This document shows positions 1 through 8,281 of a stretch of DNA of 64,000 nt, piece after piece. Both the position numbers and the translations under genes were made by a program. The stretch is from Ochrobactrum chromiisoli. GTDB taxonomy: Bacteria; Pseudomonadota; Alphaproteobacteria; Rhizobiales; Rhizobiaceae. The notes under the pieces were generated by a model that made no database searches, was not told the DNA's origin, and saw nothing but the letters and a program-made list of their open reading frames with translations. The stretch's first letter is position 1; each line of letters begins with the position of its first letter. The stretch is from the NCBI RefSeq assembly GCF_026241335.1, contig NZ_JAPHAV010000007.1:124001-188000 (forward strand), written 5' to 3'.

Positions 1-927
1 CTAGCGTAACTCGCGAATCCGCGATGCAAGGCTCTTGGGTCGTGCTTTATCACTCTTTTCAGAGCTGTCTTCTTTGATAAGCGCAGGGATAGGTGAGTCC
101 TCACCTTCCTTTTCGGCAGTTGCCGCAACCATCCGTGCGGCCAAAGCCGCCATTTCTTCCCGAAGAATCGCGTTTTCTTTGACCATGTCTACCGACATAA
201 CAGGCTGTGCGCCGGGTGTGGGACCACTGCGCATATGGCGTTCAAGCCGCTCCTGCGCATCCGAAAACTCTGAAATCAGCTTGTCCAGCTTCTGTTGCAA
301 CTCCGCATTACGGCGCTTTTCAGTTTTCAGTTCTGTTTGTGCTGCGGTCAATTGCGTCGAAACCTCATTATAGCGCGCAGATGCATCTTTCCGTTCCCGA
401 CGCATTTCGCTCATTTCATTCATCAGACGACTTTGATCAGCCTCTTTGGCTCCCAGTTCGATGCGAAGCGTATCGGACAGATTTTCGAGAGACGAAAGAT
501 GATTTTGCAGACGTTGAACTTCAGCCTCAATAATTTCTGACTTTTCCGCAGAATTATCGCGTTCTACGATCATGTCCTGTATGTTCTTATCCCGCTCAGC
601 CAGCGTTTCTCTCAGCTTGGCGAGATCCTCTTCGAGCGCGGCATACCGTTTAAGTTCGTCATATTGCCTGCCAATCGTCATGCGCTGTTCGGATGACTTT
701 TCCCGCTCAAGACGCAACTTCTGCTCAAGCTTGCTGTAGGCAACCGCATGCTCCGCGCGCAATCCGTCACGCTCGGCTCTGATTTCTGCAAGCGTCATCG
801 GAAGCTCAGCATGGATTTGGCGCCGTGCAAGAAAAAATGCACGACGCCAGACCGACGGACCAAGCAGAACCACGACGAAAACCGCCACAAGAACGCCAAG
901 AATGAAAATGAGCGCAGATTGGATCAC
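1..927 (-). CDS. Membrane-anchored coiled-coil protein, function unknown
   Basis: About 308 residues from a GTG at 927. Residues 3 to 22 are one hydrophobic segment; the rest is a long charged coiled coil rich in Glu, Lys, Arg and Gln with heptad-like spacing, ending in a Ser/Lys-rich tail. This suggests a single-pass inner-membrane protein with a cytoplasmic rod. The reading frame stays open upstream to 1020, but that extension translates a palindromic intergenic repeat (945-987) into a non-conserved-looking N-terminus, so I prefer the GTG just before the membrane segment, although no strong ribosome site precedes it. It lies downstream of eipA on the same strand with a hairpin between them. 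I do not recognise a family; a role in envelope or cell-cycle organisation would be a guess from the neighbours. Confidence 0.7.
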   Translation of the reverse strand: MIQSALIFILGVLVAVFVVVLLGPSVWRRAFFLARRQIHAELPMTLAEIRAERDGLRAEHAVAYSKLEQKLRLEREKSSEQRMTIGRQYDELKRYAALEEDLAKLRETLAERDKNIQDMIVERDNSAEKSEIIEAEVQRLQNHLSSLENLSDTLRIELGAKEADQSRLMNEMSEMRRERKDASARYNEVSTQLTAAQTELKTEKRRNAELQQKLDKLISEFSDAQERLERHMRSGPTPGAQPVMSVDMVKENAILREEMAALAARMVAATAEKEGEDSPIPALIKEDSSEKSDKARPKSLASRIRELR

Positions 928-944
928 GGCTTTTTCACATTTAA

Positions 945-987
945 GCGCATCCCGAAAAGATGGAAACGGTTTTCGGACAAGATGCGC
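945..987. repeat. RIME-like palindromic intergenic repeat, copy 1
   Basis: Inverted arms GCGCATC-CCGAAAA (945-958) and TTTTCGG-(4 nt)-GATGCGC (970-987) form a hairpin. This kind of sequence is very common between genes in rhizobia and Brucella. It shares the CGGTTTT, CGGACAA and ATGCG blocks with the repeats at 25340 and 27881. Confidence 0.75.
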
Positions 988-1006
988 GTTTAAACAGGAG
1001 TTGAAA

Positions 1007-1036
1007 GGCGCCGATCTCATTTTTCAGATCGGCGCC
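1007..1036 (-). terminator. Hairpin terminator after eipA
   Basis: An 11-bp perfect stem (1007-1017 with 1026-1036) and 8-nt loop lie just past the eipA stop. The trailing T run on the minus strand is short (TTTC), so this may be a weak terminator or RNA-stabilising hairpin. Confidence 0.6.
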
Positions 1037-1046
1037 TCTTAGAAAA

Positions 1047-1649
1047 TCAGAACGGATTCCAGGTCGGCGCGGATGTGAGTTTAAGATAACCGATATTCAC
1101 ACCAAGCCTTGCGCCAACGCCCGTGCGGATCGGAACCAGCATGATATTCTCACGCTTGAGCACGTTAAAGCCCACACCGGCAATAATATAGGCAGAACCG
1201 GCAACACCAGCATAGCGACCATAGAGACTCTGGATGTCGTCAAGATTATAAACGAGCATCATGACGCGCGATCCCTGTCCGCCAAAATCCCAGCCGAGCG
1301 ATGGCCCCTGCCAGAACGTGCGGTGATCACCGGCATTCTTTGTATAGAGCGTACCCTCACCATAGGTAAGGCCGCCAATGAAAGCACCTGACCCCTCTTC
1401 GCCCAGAATATAACCGTTGGGCAAGCCAAAGCTTTGAAATGCCTTTTCGACAGCACTGGCGATTCCGCCGGATGTGGACCCAAAAAAGCGGTGCCCGGAT
1501 TGTACAATTTCCTCGGCCGTATATGAATTACTGCTCTGTGCCTGCGCATTGTGCGGCACGGCGATGATGGAGATCAGAAAAGCCGCAATAAACGCTAAAC
1601 TATACGCCGCGTTGCGGAGCCTGATCTGCGACAGGGACGGTATGGCCAT
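1047..1649 (-). CDS. eipA: Periplasmic envelope integrity protein EipA (DUF1134)
   Basis: A 200-residue protein with an N-terminal hydrophobic signal sequence (about residues 12-37, ending in an A-Q-A type cleavage site) and a Gly-rich beta-type domain matching the DUF1134 family. In Brucella abortus EipA is a periplasmic protein needed for envelope stress resistance, and its gene lies beside chpT and ctrA as here. The ATG at 1649 is preceded by AAGGA. The gene points away from chpT across a 310-bp gap with three GANTC sites, which fits the cell-cycle (CtrA-linked) control reported for the Brucella gene. The biochemical activity of the domain is not known. Confidence 0.88.
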   Translation of the reverse strand: MAIPSLSQIRLRNAAYSLAFIAAFLISIIAVPHNAQAQSSNSYTAEEIVQSGHRFFGSTSGGIASAVEKAFQSFGLPNGYILGEEGSGAFIGGLTYGEGTLYTKNAGDHRTFWQGPSLGWDFGGQGSRVMMLVYNLDDIQSLYGRYAGVAGSAYIIAGVGFNVLKRENIMLVPIRTGVGARLGVNIGYLKLTSAPTWNPF

Positions 1650-1959
1650 TTATCATTCCTTTTGCCTACCAGCTTCTCTGTCTGACGCCCTGTTAAAAGC
1701 ATGGCTACGCTTCTTACGAGCGCTTTGCCGAATCGTGCGTATTCTAACCGCGAATTTATTGTCTAAATCTTTATGCCCTGAAATAGACTTTAGAATGGCA
1801 GCAAATAACAGCTTTCTTGCGGCAATCGGGTGTCACGTGTATCCAGATTCCAAGGTTTCCGACGTTGATTCGTCGGGATTTATGCTCATCAACTGATTGC
1901 CGCCTGACATTCGACCAAAGGTCGATCAGCAGAGACGGTTCGCGCCTGGAGAAAAAACC
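1650..1959. promoter_or_regulatory. Divergent eipA/chpT intergenic region with GANTC sites
   Basis: This 310-bp spacer holds no convincing gene. GANTC sites, the target of the CcrM cell-cycle methylase, occur at 1730-1734, 1846-1850 and 1867-1871. A short inverted repeat (CGACC-AAA-GGTCG, 1911-1923) lies just before chpT. I found no exact TTAA-N7-TTAA CtrA box by eye. Confidence 0.5.
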
Positions 1960-2589
1960 ATGCCATTGCCTGTTACCCTGTCCGCACTCGATCTTGGTGC
2001 GCTTCTGTGCAGCCGTATCTGTCATGACATCATCTCGCCGGTTGGCGCCATCAACAATGGCCTTGAACTGCTCGAAGAAGGCGGTGCTGATGAAGATGCG
2101 ATGGCGCTCATCAAATCAAGCGCCCGCAATGCTTCAGCCCGCCTCCAGTTTGCCCGCATCGCCTTTGGCGCTGCCGGTTCCGCAGGCGTACAAATCGATA
2201 CGGGCGATGCACAGCACGTTGCCATGCAATATTTTGCAAATGAAAAGCCAGAACTGACCTGGGAAGGCGCACGCGTTTTGCTGCCGAAAAACAAGGTCAA
2301 GCTTCTGCTCAATCTGCTTTTGATCGGCAATGCGGCTATTCCGCGTGGCGGCTCGCTGGCCGTTCGACTTGAGAATGGCGACACCAATCCCCGTTTTGTC
2401 ATCACAGCCAAAGGCCGGATGCTGCGTGTGCCGCCAAAATTCCTCGAACTGCATTCGGGTGCAGAACCGGAAGAGCCAATCGATGCGCATTCGGTGCAGC
2501 CATATTACACGCTTCTGCTCGCGGAAGATGCCGGCATGACAATCTCCATCCATGCAACGGCCGAAGACATCGTCTTCGTCGCAGAATAA
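1960..2589 (+). CDS. chpT: Histidine phosphotransferase ChpT
   Basis: ChpT relays phosphate from the hybrid kinase CckA to the master regulator CtrA (and to CpdR). The product is 209 residues from the ATG at 1960, which follows GGAG; an upstream in-frame ATG at 1897 would add 21 unlikely residues. The phospho-accepting His is His22 in the segment CHDIISPVGAINNG, a four-helix DHp-like region, followed by a degenerate ATPase-like C-terminal domain without ATP-binding boxes, as expected for ChpT. It is convergent with ctrA, with two hairpin terminators between them. Having the relay and its target side by side matches Brucella. Confidence 0.93.
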   Translation: MPLPVTLSALDLGALLCSRICHDIISPVGAINNGLELLEEGGADEDAMALIKSSARNASARLQFARIAFGAAGSAGVQIDTGDAQHVAMQYFANEKPELTWEGARVLLPKNKVKLLLNLLLIGNAAIPRGGSLAVRLENGDTNPRFVITAKGRMLRVPPKFLELHSGAEPEEPIDAHSVQPYYTLLLAEDAGMTISIHATAEDIVFVAE

Positions 2590-2605
2590 GCGGCTTTGAT
2601 GACGC

Positions 2606-2636
2606 AAAAAGCGCAGGGTAAAACCTGCGCTTTTTT
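2606..2636 (+). terminator. Terminator of chpT
   Basis: AAAAAGCGCAGG, a 6-nt loop, and CCTGCGC followed by six T residues. It can work on both strands because the left arm begins with five A residues. Confidence 0.85.
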
Positions 2637-2650
2637 GTACCGGATGAAAG

Positions 2651-2679
2651 AAAAGGCTCCACTTTCGCGGAGCCTTTTT
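2651..2679 (-). terminator. Terminator of ctrA
   Basis: GGCTCC (2655-2660) pairs with GGAGCC (2669-2674), flanked by A and T runs. On the minus strand it follows the ctrA stop closely and ends in TTTT. Confidence 0.75.
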
Positions 2680-2702
2680 CATTTCAAGCATATGTTGAAT
2701 GC

Positions 2703-3404
2703 TTATGCGCTTTCACGCAACTCGCTGCCATCCGGCTCGCGCAGCACATAGCCACGGCCCCAAACGGTTTCAATGTAGCTCTGGCTGCCAGAAACAGCAT
2801 CAAGCTTTTTGCGCAGCTTGCAGATAAAGACGTCGATGATCTTCAGCTCAGGCTCGTCCATACCGCCATAAAGGTGGTTAAGGAACATTTCCTTGGTGAG
2901 CGTGGTGCCCTTGCGCAAGGAGAGAAGCTCAAGCATCTGATATTCTTTGCCGGTCAGGTGAACGCGCTGACCACCAACTTCGACGGTCTTTGCGTCGAGG
3001 TTAACAATCAGGTCGCCCGTGGTGATGACCGACTGGGCATGGCCCTTGGAACGACGAACAATCGCGTGAATACGGGCGATCAGCTCGTCCTTGTGGAACG
3101 GCTTCGTCATATAGTCGTCTGCGCCGAAGCCCAGACCACGAACCTTGTCCTCAATACCGGCCATGCCGGAAAGGATAAGGATTGGCGTCTTGACCTTTGA
3201 AAGGCGCAAGGTACGCAGAACTTCATAACCGGACATATCCGGCAAGTTCAGGTCCAGCAAGATGATGTCATAATCATAAAGCTTGCCGAGATCGATGCCT
3301 TCTTCACCCAGATCGGTGGTGTAAACATTGAAGCTCTCGGACTTAAGCATCAGTTCAATGCTTTGTGCGATAGCACTGTCGTCTTCAATCAAAAGGACGC
3401 GCAT
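2703..3404 (-). CDS. ctrA: Cell-cycle master response regulator CtrA
   Basis: A 233-residue OmpR/PhoB-type response regulator. The N-terminal receiver domain (about 1-115) carries the acidic pocket at Glu7-Asp8-Asp9, phospho-acceptor Asp51 in [11 protein letters not shown], and the conserved Lys in MTKPF. The C-terminal winged-helix DNA-binding domain (about 125-225) ends in the family's [13 protein letters not shown] recognition region. CtrA represses or activates division, flagellar and envelope genes in alphaproteobacteria. The gene is divergent from fliJ across a 532-bp region with clustered GANTC sites, and neighbours chpT, which phosphorylates it. Confidence 0.97.
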   Translation of the reverse strand: MRVLLIEDDSAIAQSIELMLKSESFNVYTTDLGEEGIDLGKLYDYDIILLDLNLPDMSGYEVLRTLRLSKVKTPILILSGMAGIEDKVRGLGFGADDYMTKPFHKDELIARIHAIVRRSKGHAQSVITTGDLIVNLDAKTVEVGGQRVHLTGKEYQMLELLSLRKGTTLTKEMFLNHLYGGMDEPELKIIDVFICKLRKKLDAVSGSQSYIETVWGRGYVLREPDGSELRESA

Positions 3405-3936
3405 ATCTTATCCCCTTTCCGCCGCTGACCAGTTTTCCCTCACGGCAGCTGACGGAACTGTCGTTGCCTTAGCATGAAGGTGCCTGCAAATGGTTAACAA
3501 AATATGATTCCTGTTGGCAAGCCTAATTCTCATCGTATTAGAAAAAAACCATATCCAACTGAATCATAAGCAATTCTTCTGTTCGTTCGATACTCAAGAA
3601 TCACATTAAGAAAATCCCTTAAGTGATTCAAATGACTCTCGCTTTCACCTGTTACTCAAAAACCACACCGTATTTACCGAGCCTTAATTCCTAACGCGTA
3701 TGATTAACGTTGCCGGTAAAGGAATAGTTACCAAAAGGGCGAAATCTTAACTTTTTGTTTCGCTTAAAGAGACTGTTCTTATGATTGGCAGCAGAGCTTA
3801 CGCCCTGAAAAGCAAGGCTTTGCAATGGTTTAGATGGCATATTACGGGAAAACGGCTCCCTCATATGCCTGTTAATAAAGTCGGGGGGAACGCCCCAACA
3901 TTAAGAGAGCTGGTTGGTGTTCAAGGAGTATTGCGT
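3405..3936. promoter_or_regulatory. ctrA/fliJ divergent control region
   Basis: A 532-bp spacer, markedly AT-rich. Five GANTC sites lie at 3506-3510, 3561-3565, 3598-3602, 3625-3629 and 3634-3638, far denser than chance. TTAA half-sites of the kind CtrA binds occur at 3493, 3606, 3619, 3684, 3704, 3747 and 3764, but no exact TTAA-N7-TTAA pair. The pair at 3606/3619 is spaced 9 nt. In related species ctrA is autoregulated and methylation-sensitive, and this arrangement fits. A frame open from 3781 into fliJ is probably not translated. Confidence 0.7.
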
Positions 3937-4329
3937 ATGAAGCCACGTGAAAGCCTCGTCAGGCTGAAATTGTTCCAGGTGAAGGAAAAGCGCCGTCAAC
4001 TGGGCCAACTTGATCTGATGATGGGTGAGTTCGAGCGGATGGCAGGAGAACTCGATGCCCAGATTCTATCAGAAGAGAAGAAGGCAGGCATCACTGACAT
4101 CAATCATTTTGCTTATCCGACCTTCGCAAAGGCAGCGCGTCAGCGCCGCGACAACCTGTTTGGTTCTATTCGAGACCTGATGCAGCAGAAAGAAGCTGCG
4201 GAAGCTGAACTGGTGGTTGCAGAAGCGGACCTCGCCAAAGCCGAAGCGCTGGAAGAGCGCGATGGCATCAAGGCCCCACGGGACGTTATGGAGCGCCCGA
4301 TCAACCAGCGTCGCGCGATGATCGGCTAA
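3937..4329 (+). CDS. fliJ: Flagellar export protein FliJ
   Basis: A 130-residue, almost entirely helical and charged protein with the FliJ pattern: an N-terminal KPRESLVRLKLFQVKEKRRQ segment, then a long coiled-coil hairpin. FliJ is a soluble part of the flagellar type III export apparatus that works with the FliI ATPase and chaperones. The ATG at 3937 has AAGGAG eight bases upstream; the frame's earlier ATG at 3781 would add 52 residues with no FliJ character. Divergent transcription from ctrA suggests cell-cycle control of motility. No other flagellar gene lies in the window. Confidence 0.85.
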   Translation: MKPRESLVRLKLFQVKEKRRQLGQLDLMMGEFERMAGELDAQILSEEKKAGITDINHFAYPTFAKAARQRRDNLFGSIRDLMQQKEAAEAELVVAEADLAKAEALEERDGIKAPRDVMERPINQRRAMIG

Positions 4330-4350
4330 TCCTGAAGAAAATAAATTTAA

Positions 4351-4384
4351 AAAGGCACGGCTTCTGAGGGGAAGCCGTGCCTTT
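4351..4384. terminator. Bidirectional terminator between fliJ and the WYL regulator
   Basis: A perfect 14-bp stem (4351-4364 with 4371-4384) with a 6-nt loop and A/T ends serves both converging genes. Confidence 0.88.
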
Positions 4385-4397
4385 CGTATTTGCGGCA

Positions 4398-5075
4398 TCA
4401 CAACATCAGCAGATAATCCTCAAAGCGCTGTCCTTTCTGGTGCCGAAAGACCTGCCCTGTGGTTTCAACACTGATAATCCGGTCGAGACGGAAATTTCGG
4501 AAATCATTGCGGCTTTCACACCATGCCGTCAGCAGCCAGACCGCATCAAACATCGTCAAGCCAACCGGCTTGATCGTTCGTTCACTCACCTTTTCGCGCA
4601 AGTCCAGGTAATGGAGTGTCACAACCACACGATCACGAACCGCACGCCGCAAAAATGAAAGATGCAGGTTCGCCTTGCTGTTTTCCTCGGTCATTTTCGA
4701 AACAGCCCTCAACGGCAGGTTCCTGTAACGATCCCCTGCCCCGGCCTGCATGGTTGAACTTATTTTTCCCGAAACACGCTGCGCTGCAACACCAAGATCG
4801 CCATCACCTCTGGCCATAACAAGCCTCACACCGAGCATAATGGCTTCCAGCTCATCTGCATCAAAATGCAGCGGCGGCAGAAAATAGCCTTTCTCCAGCT
4901 GATAGCCCAAACCGGACTCACCCCTGACCGGTGCCCCCATGGCCTGCAACGTCGCCATATCGCGATAAATCGTCCGGGGAGAAACCTCCATCATCTGCGC
5001 AAGTGCCTCCGCAGAAACGGGGCCAGATGCACAGCGAAGCCGATCAAGCAAAGAAAAAAGCCGCAATGTTTTCAT
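4398..5075 (-). CDS. YafY-type transcriptional regulator (HTH + WYL)
   Basis: A 225-residue protein with an N-terminal DeoR-like winged HTH (about 5-55, containing VSPRTIYRDMATLQAMG) and a C-terminal WYL ligand-binding domain (about 135-205, with the WLLTAWCE stretch in place of the canonical Trp-Tyr-Leu). Proteins of this type are common one-component regulators of a neighbouring gene. It is divergent from the GTG-started gene at 5157 with only 81 bp between them, so that gene is the probable target. The ligand is unknown. Confidence 0.85.
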   Translation of the reverse strand: MKTLRLFSLLDRLRCASGPVSAEALAQMMEVSPRTIYRDMATLQAMGAPVRGESGLGYQLEKGYFLPPLHFDADELEAIMLGVRLVMARGDGDLGVAAQRVSGKISSTMQAGAGDRYRNLPLRAVSKMTEENSKANLHLSFLRRAVRDRVVVTLHYLDLREKVSERTIKPVGLTMFDAVWLLTAWCESRNDFRNFRLDRIISVETTGQVFRHQKGQRFEDYLLML

Positions 5076-5156
5076 GCGCCAAGCTTATAGCACACCCCTG
5101 ACAAAAACTGTCAGGGACTCCGTGTATCTGCATCATATCAAACACAGGAGTTTTTC

Positions 5157-5753
5157 GTGAACACGCCATACTTCGAAATTGTCACATACAAGATCAACGA
5201 TATAGCCAGCGCCGACAAGGAGCGCGAAAAGGCACGTGAACATATCAGCGCCCTTCCCGGTTTCATCTCTTGGGTGCCATTTAGTGGCGCAACCGATGCG
5301 CAGGATCGTGTCGACCTCGTTTCCTGGTCCACGCTGGATAATGCGCTTGCGGCAGCAAAGCGCGTTGGCACAGCCCCCGAATTTGCCGCTTTCAGAGAAA
5401 CGCTAAAAGAAATGGTATCGATAGGCCATTACGAAGCGCAGACACAGCCTCAGCAGCCGGTAACATCAGGCAACGGCATCGAACTCGGGCGCTTCCGATT
5501 GAAAGCTGGCGCGGATGAACAAGCCATGCGCGCTGCCTATACCGCGATGGTGAGCAACCACCTCTCGCAGCAGCCGGGCTGGCTAGCACATCATCTGGTG
5601 AAGCTCGCAGATGGCACATTTGCCGATCTGGCCTTCGCCAATAATCAGAACACCGCCACCGAGATTTGCGCAAGCTGGCAAGGCAATGCCGACTGCGATG
5701 CATTTCTGTCGCTGATCGAACCTGTCAGCATGGAATTCGGCACCATCCTCTAA
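5157..5753 (+). CDS. Double ABM-like (dimeric alpha-beta barrel) protein
   Basis: 198 residues from a GTG at 5157 preceded by ACAGGAG (5144-5150). The sequence appears to be two ferredoxin-like halves (about 1-95 and 105-198), each with the PGF/PGW, small-residue and Trp-Ser patterns of antibiotic-biosynthesis monooxygenase (ABM)-like barrels. Such proteins are small cofactor-free oxygenases or binding proteins; which applies here cannot be told. It is the only gene facing away from the WYL regulator and is followed by a strong hairpin, so it is probably a monocistronic target of that regulator. Confidence 0.7.
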   Translation: MNTPYFEIVTYKINDIASADKEREKAREHISALPGFISWVPFSGATDAQDRVDLVSWSTLDNALAAAKRVGTAPEFAAFRETLKEMVSIGHYEAQTQPQQPVTSGNGIELGRFRLKAGADEQAMRAAYTAMVSNHLSQQPGWLAHHLVKLADGTFADLAFANNQNTATEICASWQGNADCDAFLSLIEPVSMEFGTIL

Positions 5754-5757
5754 CAAG

Positions 5758-5789
5758 ACAGGCCGCGAGAATTTATTCTTGCGGCCTGC
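5758..5789 (+). terminator. Strong hairpin after the ABM-like gene
   Basis: CAGGCCGC and GCGGCCTG arms extended inward by AGAA/TTCT with one G-T pair. There is no T run, so it may protect or pause RNA rather than terminate it. Confidence 0.55.
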
Positions 5790-5849
5790 ACCATCTTGGA
5801 AAAATCCCGTTTGCATTCGCCCCCGCCCTGGTTGTAGGGAAGAAGCGCC

Positions 5850-6959
5850 ATGCAGAAACCCGTCCCTCCCGGGCAAGAAAAGGCCCGCAATACGTTCACG
5901 TTCAGCAATACGCCAAAGCCAGCCCAATGGGGTTTGCTGCTGCTCGCGTCTGCCATTTTCATCTATATCGGTGAACGATTAGGACTACCGGCTGCCTTTC
6001 TTCTCGGCGCGATGCTGGGCGCGATTGCACTTGCTTCGCGCGAAAGTGCGATCAAGGTTCACAAGCATTTCTCGCTGCTGTCGCAGGCTATTGTCGGCCT
6101 GTTGATCGCGCGTGCCATGACCGCTGAATTCTTCAGCAACATGGGACAACACCTGCCAATCATTCTGTTTTCGACAGGCTTCACACTGCTCGCCAGCACC
6201 ACAATCGGCTATCTTCTGGCTCGCTTTCGCGTTTTGCCCGGAACAACCGCCGTCTGGGGTGTTTCACCGGGGGCTGCAACTGCAATCGTGCTCATGGCCG
6301 AATCCTTCGGATCAGACGCACGGCTCATCGCCTTCATGCAATATTTGCGCGTGGTGCTGGTGGCAACAACCGCTTCGCTTGTGGTGATGTTTACCGCCGA
6401 TGTCCAAACAGTTGCTCCAGCGGCCGTAGACTGGTTTCCAGCGATCAACTGGCATACGCTCGGCCCAACGCTCGCTTTGATCGTCTGCGGGGCTTATCTC
6501 GGCAAAATATCACGCATTCCAACCGGCGCAATGCTCGTACCATTAGCGCTTGGCGCATTGTTACAGGATATTGGCCTGATGACCATCGACCTGCCGCCAT
6601 GGTTGCTGGCAGGGAGCTATATTTTTATTGGCTGGCGCATAGGCCTTGGCTTTACCCGCCAAATCATCGCACACGCAGCACGCGCTTTTCCGGCAGCCCT
6701 CGCCTCAACACTCATTCTGATCGCAGTCTGCGGATTGTTTGGCATGGTCCTCGGCCATGCACTCGGCCTTGATCCCCTCACAGCCTATCTCGCCACCAGC
6801 CCCGGCGGGGCCGATACAGTGGCCATTATTGCAGCGTCAAGCCATGTCGATCTGCCTTTCATCATCGCCATGCAAACCAGCCGCTTTTTCATCGTACTGC
6901 TTGCGGGCCCGGCAATCGCCCGCTTCGTTGCATCGCGCATTGCTAAACGTCAAAAATAA
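5850..6959 (+). CDS. AbrB-family integral membrane protein (putative transporter)
   Basis: A 369-residue, very hydrophobic protein with about ten membrane segments and an internal duplication: GVSPGAATA near residue 136 and TSPGGADTVA near residue 316 occupy equivalent places in the two halves, the hallmark of the AbrB duplication family (COG3180). E. coli AbrB has been linked to aidB regulation and some relatives are labelled putative ammonia monooxygenase, but substrate and direction of transport are unknown. It is unrelated to the Bacillus AbrB transcription factor. The ATG at 5850 follows GGGAAGA. Confidence 0.82.
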   Translation: MQKPVPPGQEKARNTFTFSNTPKPAQWGLLLLASAIFIYIGERLGLPAAFLLGAMLGAIALASRESAIKVHKHFSLLSQAIVGLLIARAMTAEFFSNMGQHLPIILFSTGFTLLASTTIGYLLARFRVLPGTTAVWGVSPGAATAIVLMAESFGSDARLIAFMQYLRVVLVATTASLVVMFTADVQTVAPAAVDWFPAINWHTLGPTLALIVCGAYLGKISRIPTGAMLVPLALGALLQDIGLMTIDLPPWLLAGSYIFIGWRIGLGFTRQIIAHAARAFPAALASTLILIAVCGLFGMVLGHALGLDPLTAYLATSPGGADTVAIIAASSHVDLPFIIAMQTSRFFIVLLAGPAIARFVASRIAKRQK

Positions 6960-6985
6960 AAAAACCCGGCTTTCGCCGGGCTTTC
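6958..6985 (-). terminator. Terminator shared by the AbrB-family gene and the DegT gene
   Basis: CCCGGC-TTTC-GCCGGG. On the minus strand it ends in seven T residues, so it most clearly stops the DegT transcript. Confidence 0.85.
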
Positions 6986-7007
6986 TCTGATCACAGATGA
7001 AACAGGC

Positions 7008-8126
7008 TTATTTGCCGTGGAAACCACGGATCGCGCCGATGATCTTGTCCTGATCTTCTTCCGAAAGATAAGGATGCATCGGCAGGCTCAAAATGCGCGT
7101 AGGCAGCGCCTCCGAAACCGGTAGACCGCCCGGTGCAACCGGATAATGCTTGTAAGCCGTCTGCAGATGCAGCGGCCTCACATAATAGATGACCGACGGA
7201 ATGCCCGCTGCCTGAAGATGCGCCTTCAGACCATCGCGGTTTTCACTTTCAATCGAATATTGTGCCCAGGCCGAACGATTGCCGGCAGGCAAAGCCGGAA
7301 CCTTGACCACATCCTTGAGCCGTTCATTGTAGCGCTTGGCAATGCGATCACGCGCTTCCATTTCATCTTCAAGGATCGTCATCTTTTCCAGAAGAATAGC
7401 GGCCTGAATCGTATCGAGACGCGAATTGATGCCAATGCGAACATTGTCATACTGTGTTTCGCCCTTGCCGTGGAACAGCACAGAGCGCAGCGTATCGGCC
7501 AGTTCAGCATCATTGGTGAACATTGCACCGCCATCGCCATAGCAGCCAAGCGGCTTGGCAGGATAGAAGCTCGTCGCACCGACATGGCCGAAAGCACCAC
7601 ACATGACATTGTCGCGCTTGCCGCCAATCGACTGCGCCGCATCTTCAATCACGAAGAGGCCTTCGCGCTCAGCAATGACAGTAATGCGGTTGTAATCAGC
7701 CGCAAGACCAAACAGATCAACGGGAATGATTGCCTTGGGCTCAAGGCGACCTTCTTTACGAACGGCTTCAATCGCAGCTTCAAGCTGCTCGACATTCATA
7801 TTGTAGCTGTCGGCATCGACATCAACGAAAACCGGCTCTGCGCCAACAAGGGCGACAACTTCAGCCGTTGCAGCAAACGTGAACGACGGAACAAAAACCG
7901 CATGACCCGGACCGATGCCGCGCGCCATCAAAGGCATCTGAAGCGCATCGGTACCATTGGCGCAGGCGATCACATGTTCCACGCCCAAATATTCACCGAG
8001 CTTCTTTTCAAACTCCGCCACTTCAGGGCCGAGAATGTAACGGCCTTCTGCAACAACCTTGGAAACGGCGGCATTAAGACGGTCTTCGATACGCGCGCGT
8101 TGCGCCCCAAGATCAATGAACTGCAT
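7008..8126 (-). CDS. DegT/DnrJ/EryC1/StrS sugar aminotransferase (WbpE-like)
   Basis: A 372-residue PLP enzyme of the sugar-nucleotide aminotransferase family. Lys191 in FYPAKPLGCYGDGGA is the PLP-binding lysine, Asp162 in VIEDAAQSIG contacts the pyridine nitrogen, and ANGTDAL near 57 binds phosphate. Length and motifs resemble WbpE, which aminates a UDP-3-keto-uronic acid using glutamate. The gene follows a Gfo/Idh dehydrogenase on the same strand (155-bp gap), the usual WbpB partner, so the pair probably makes a 3-amino sugar for a surface polysaccharide. No acyltransferase or glycosyltransferase is nearby. Confidence 0.85.
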   Translation of the reverse strand: MQFIDLGAQRARIEDRLNAAVSKVVAEGRYILGPEVAEFEKKLGEYLGVEHVIACANGTDALQMPLMARGIGPGHAVFVPSFTFAATAEVVALVGAEPVFVDVDADSYNMNVEQLEAAIEAVRKEGRLEPKAIIPVDLFGLAADYNRITVIAEREGLFVIEDAAQSIGGKRDNVMCGAFGHVGATSFYPAKPLGCYGDGGAMFTNDAELADTLRSVLFHGKGETQYDNVRIGINSRLDTIQAAILLEKMTILEDEMEARDRIAKRYNERLKDVVKVPALPAGNRSAWAQYSIESENRDGLKAHLQAAGIPSVIYYVRPLHLQTAYKHYPVAPGGLPVSEALPTRILSLPMHPYLSEEDQDKIIGAIRGFHGK

Positions 8127-8242
8127 GTTGGCTCCAATTTATCTGGTTTACTGAGAATGCTCAGCGAATCCACGACAATTCTCTTAGTCCTTCACGCCCC
8201 GCCCTGCCATGGGTGGAGCGTTCAAAGTTTTGCTACGTCCGT

Positions 8243-8271
8243 AACACCGCTTGACAGAAATTTTTTGTCAA
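8243..8271 (-). promoter_or_regulatory. Inverted repeat / possible promoter before the DegT gene
   Basis: TTGACA (8251-8256) and TGTCAA (8266-8271) form an inverted repeat. Read on the minus strand the latter is a perfect -35 box, with only weak -10 candidates about 17-19 nt on. It may let the DegT gene be transcribed apart from the dehydrogenase. Confidence 0.4.
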
Positions 8272-8281
8272 AAGCGCGTTA

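Noticed and set aside
3604..3624. Canonical CtrA box in front of ctrA
   Set aside because: The two TTAA half-sites at 3606 and 3619 are 9 nt apart, not 7, so I list half-sites only.
3781..3936. N-terminal extension of FliJ by 52 residues
   Set aside because: No ribosome site at 3781, sequence unlike FliJ, and an AAGGAG precedes the ATG at 3937.
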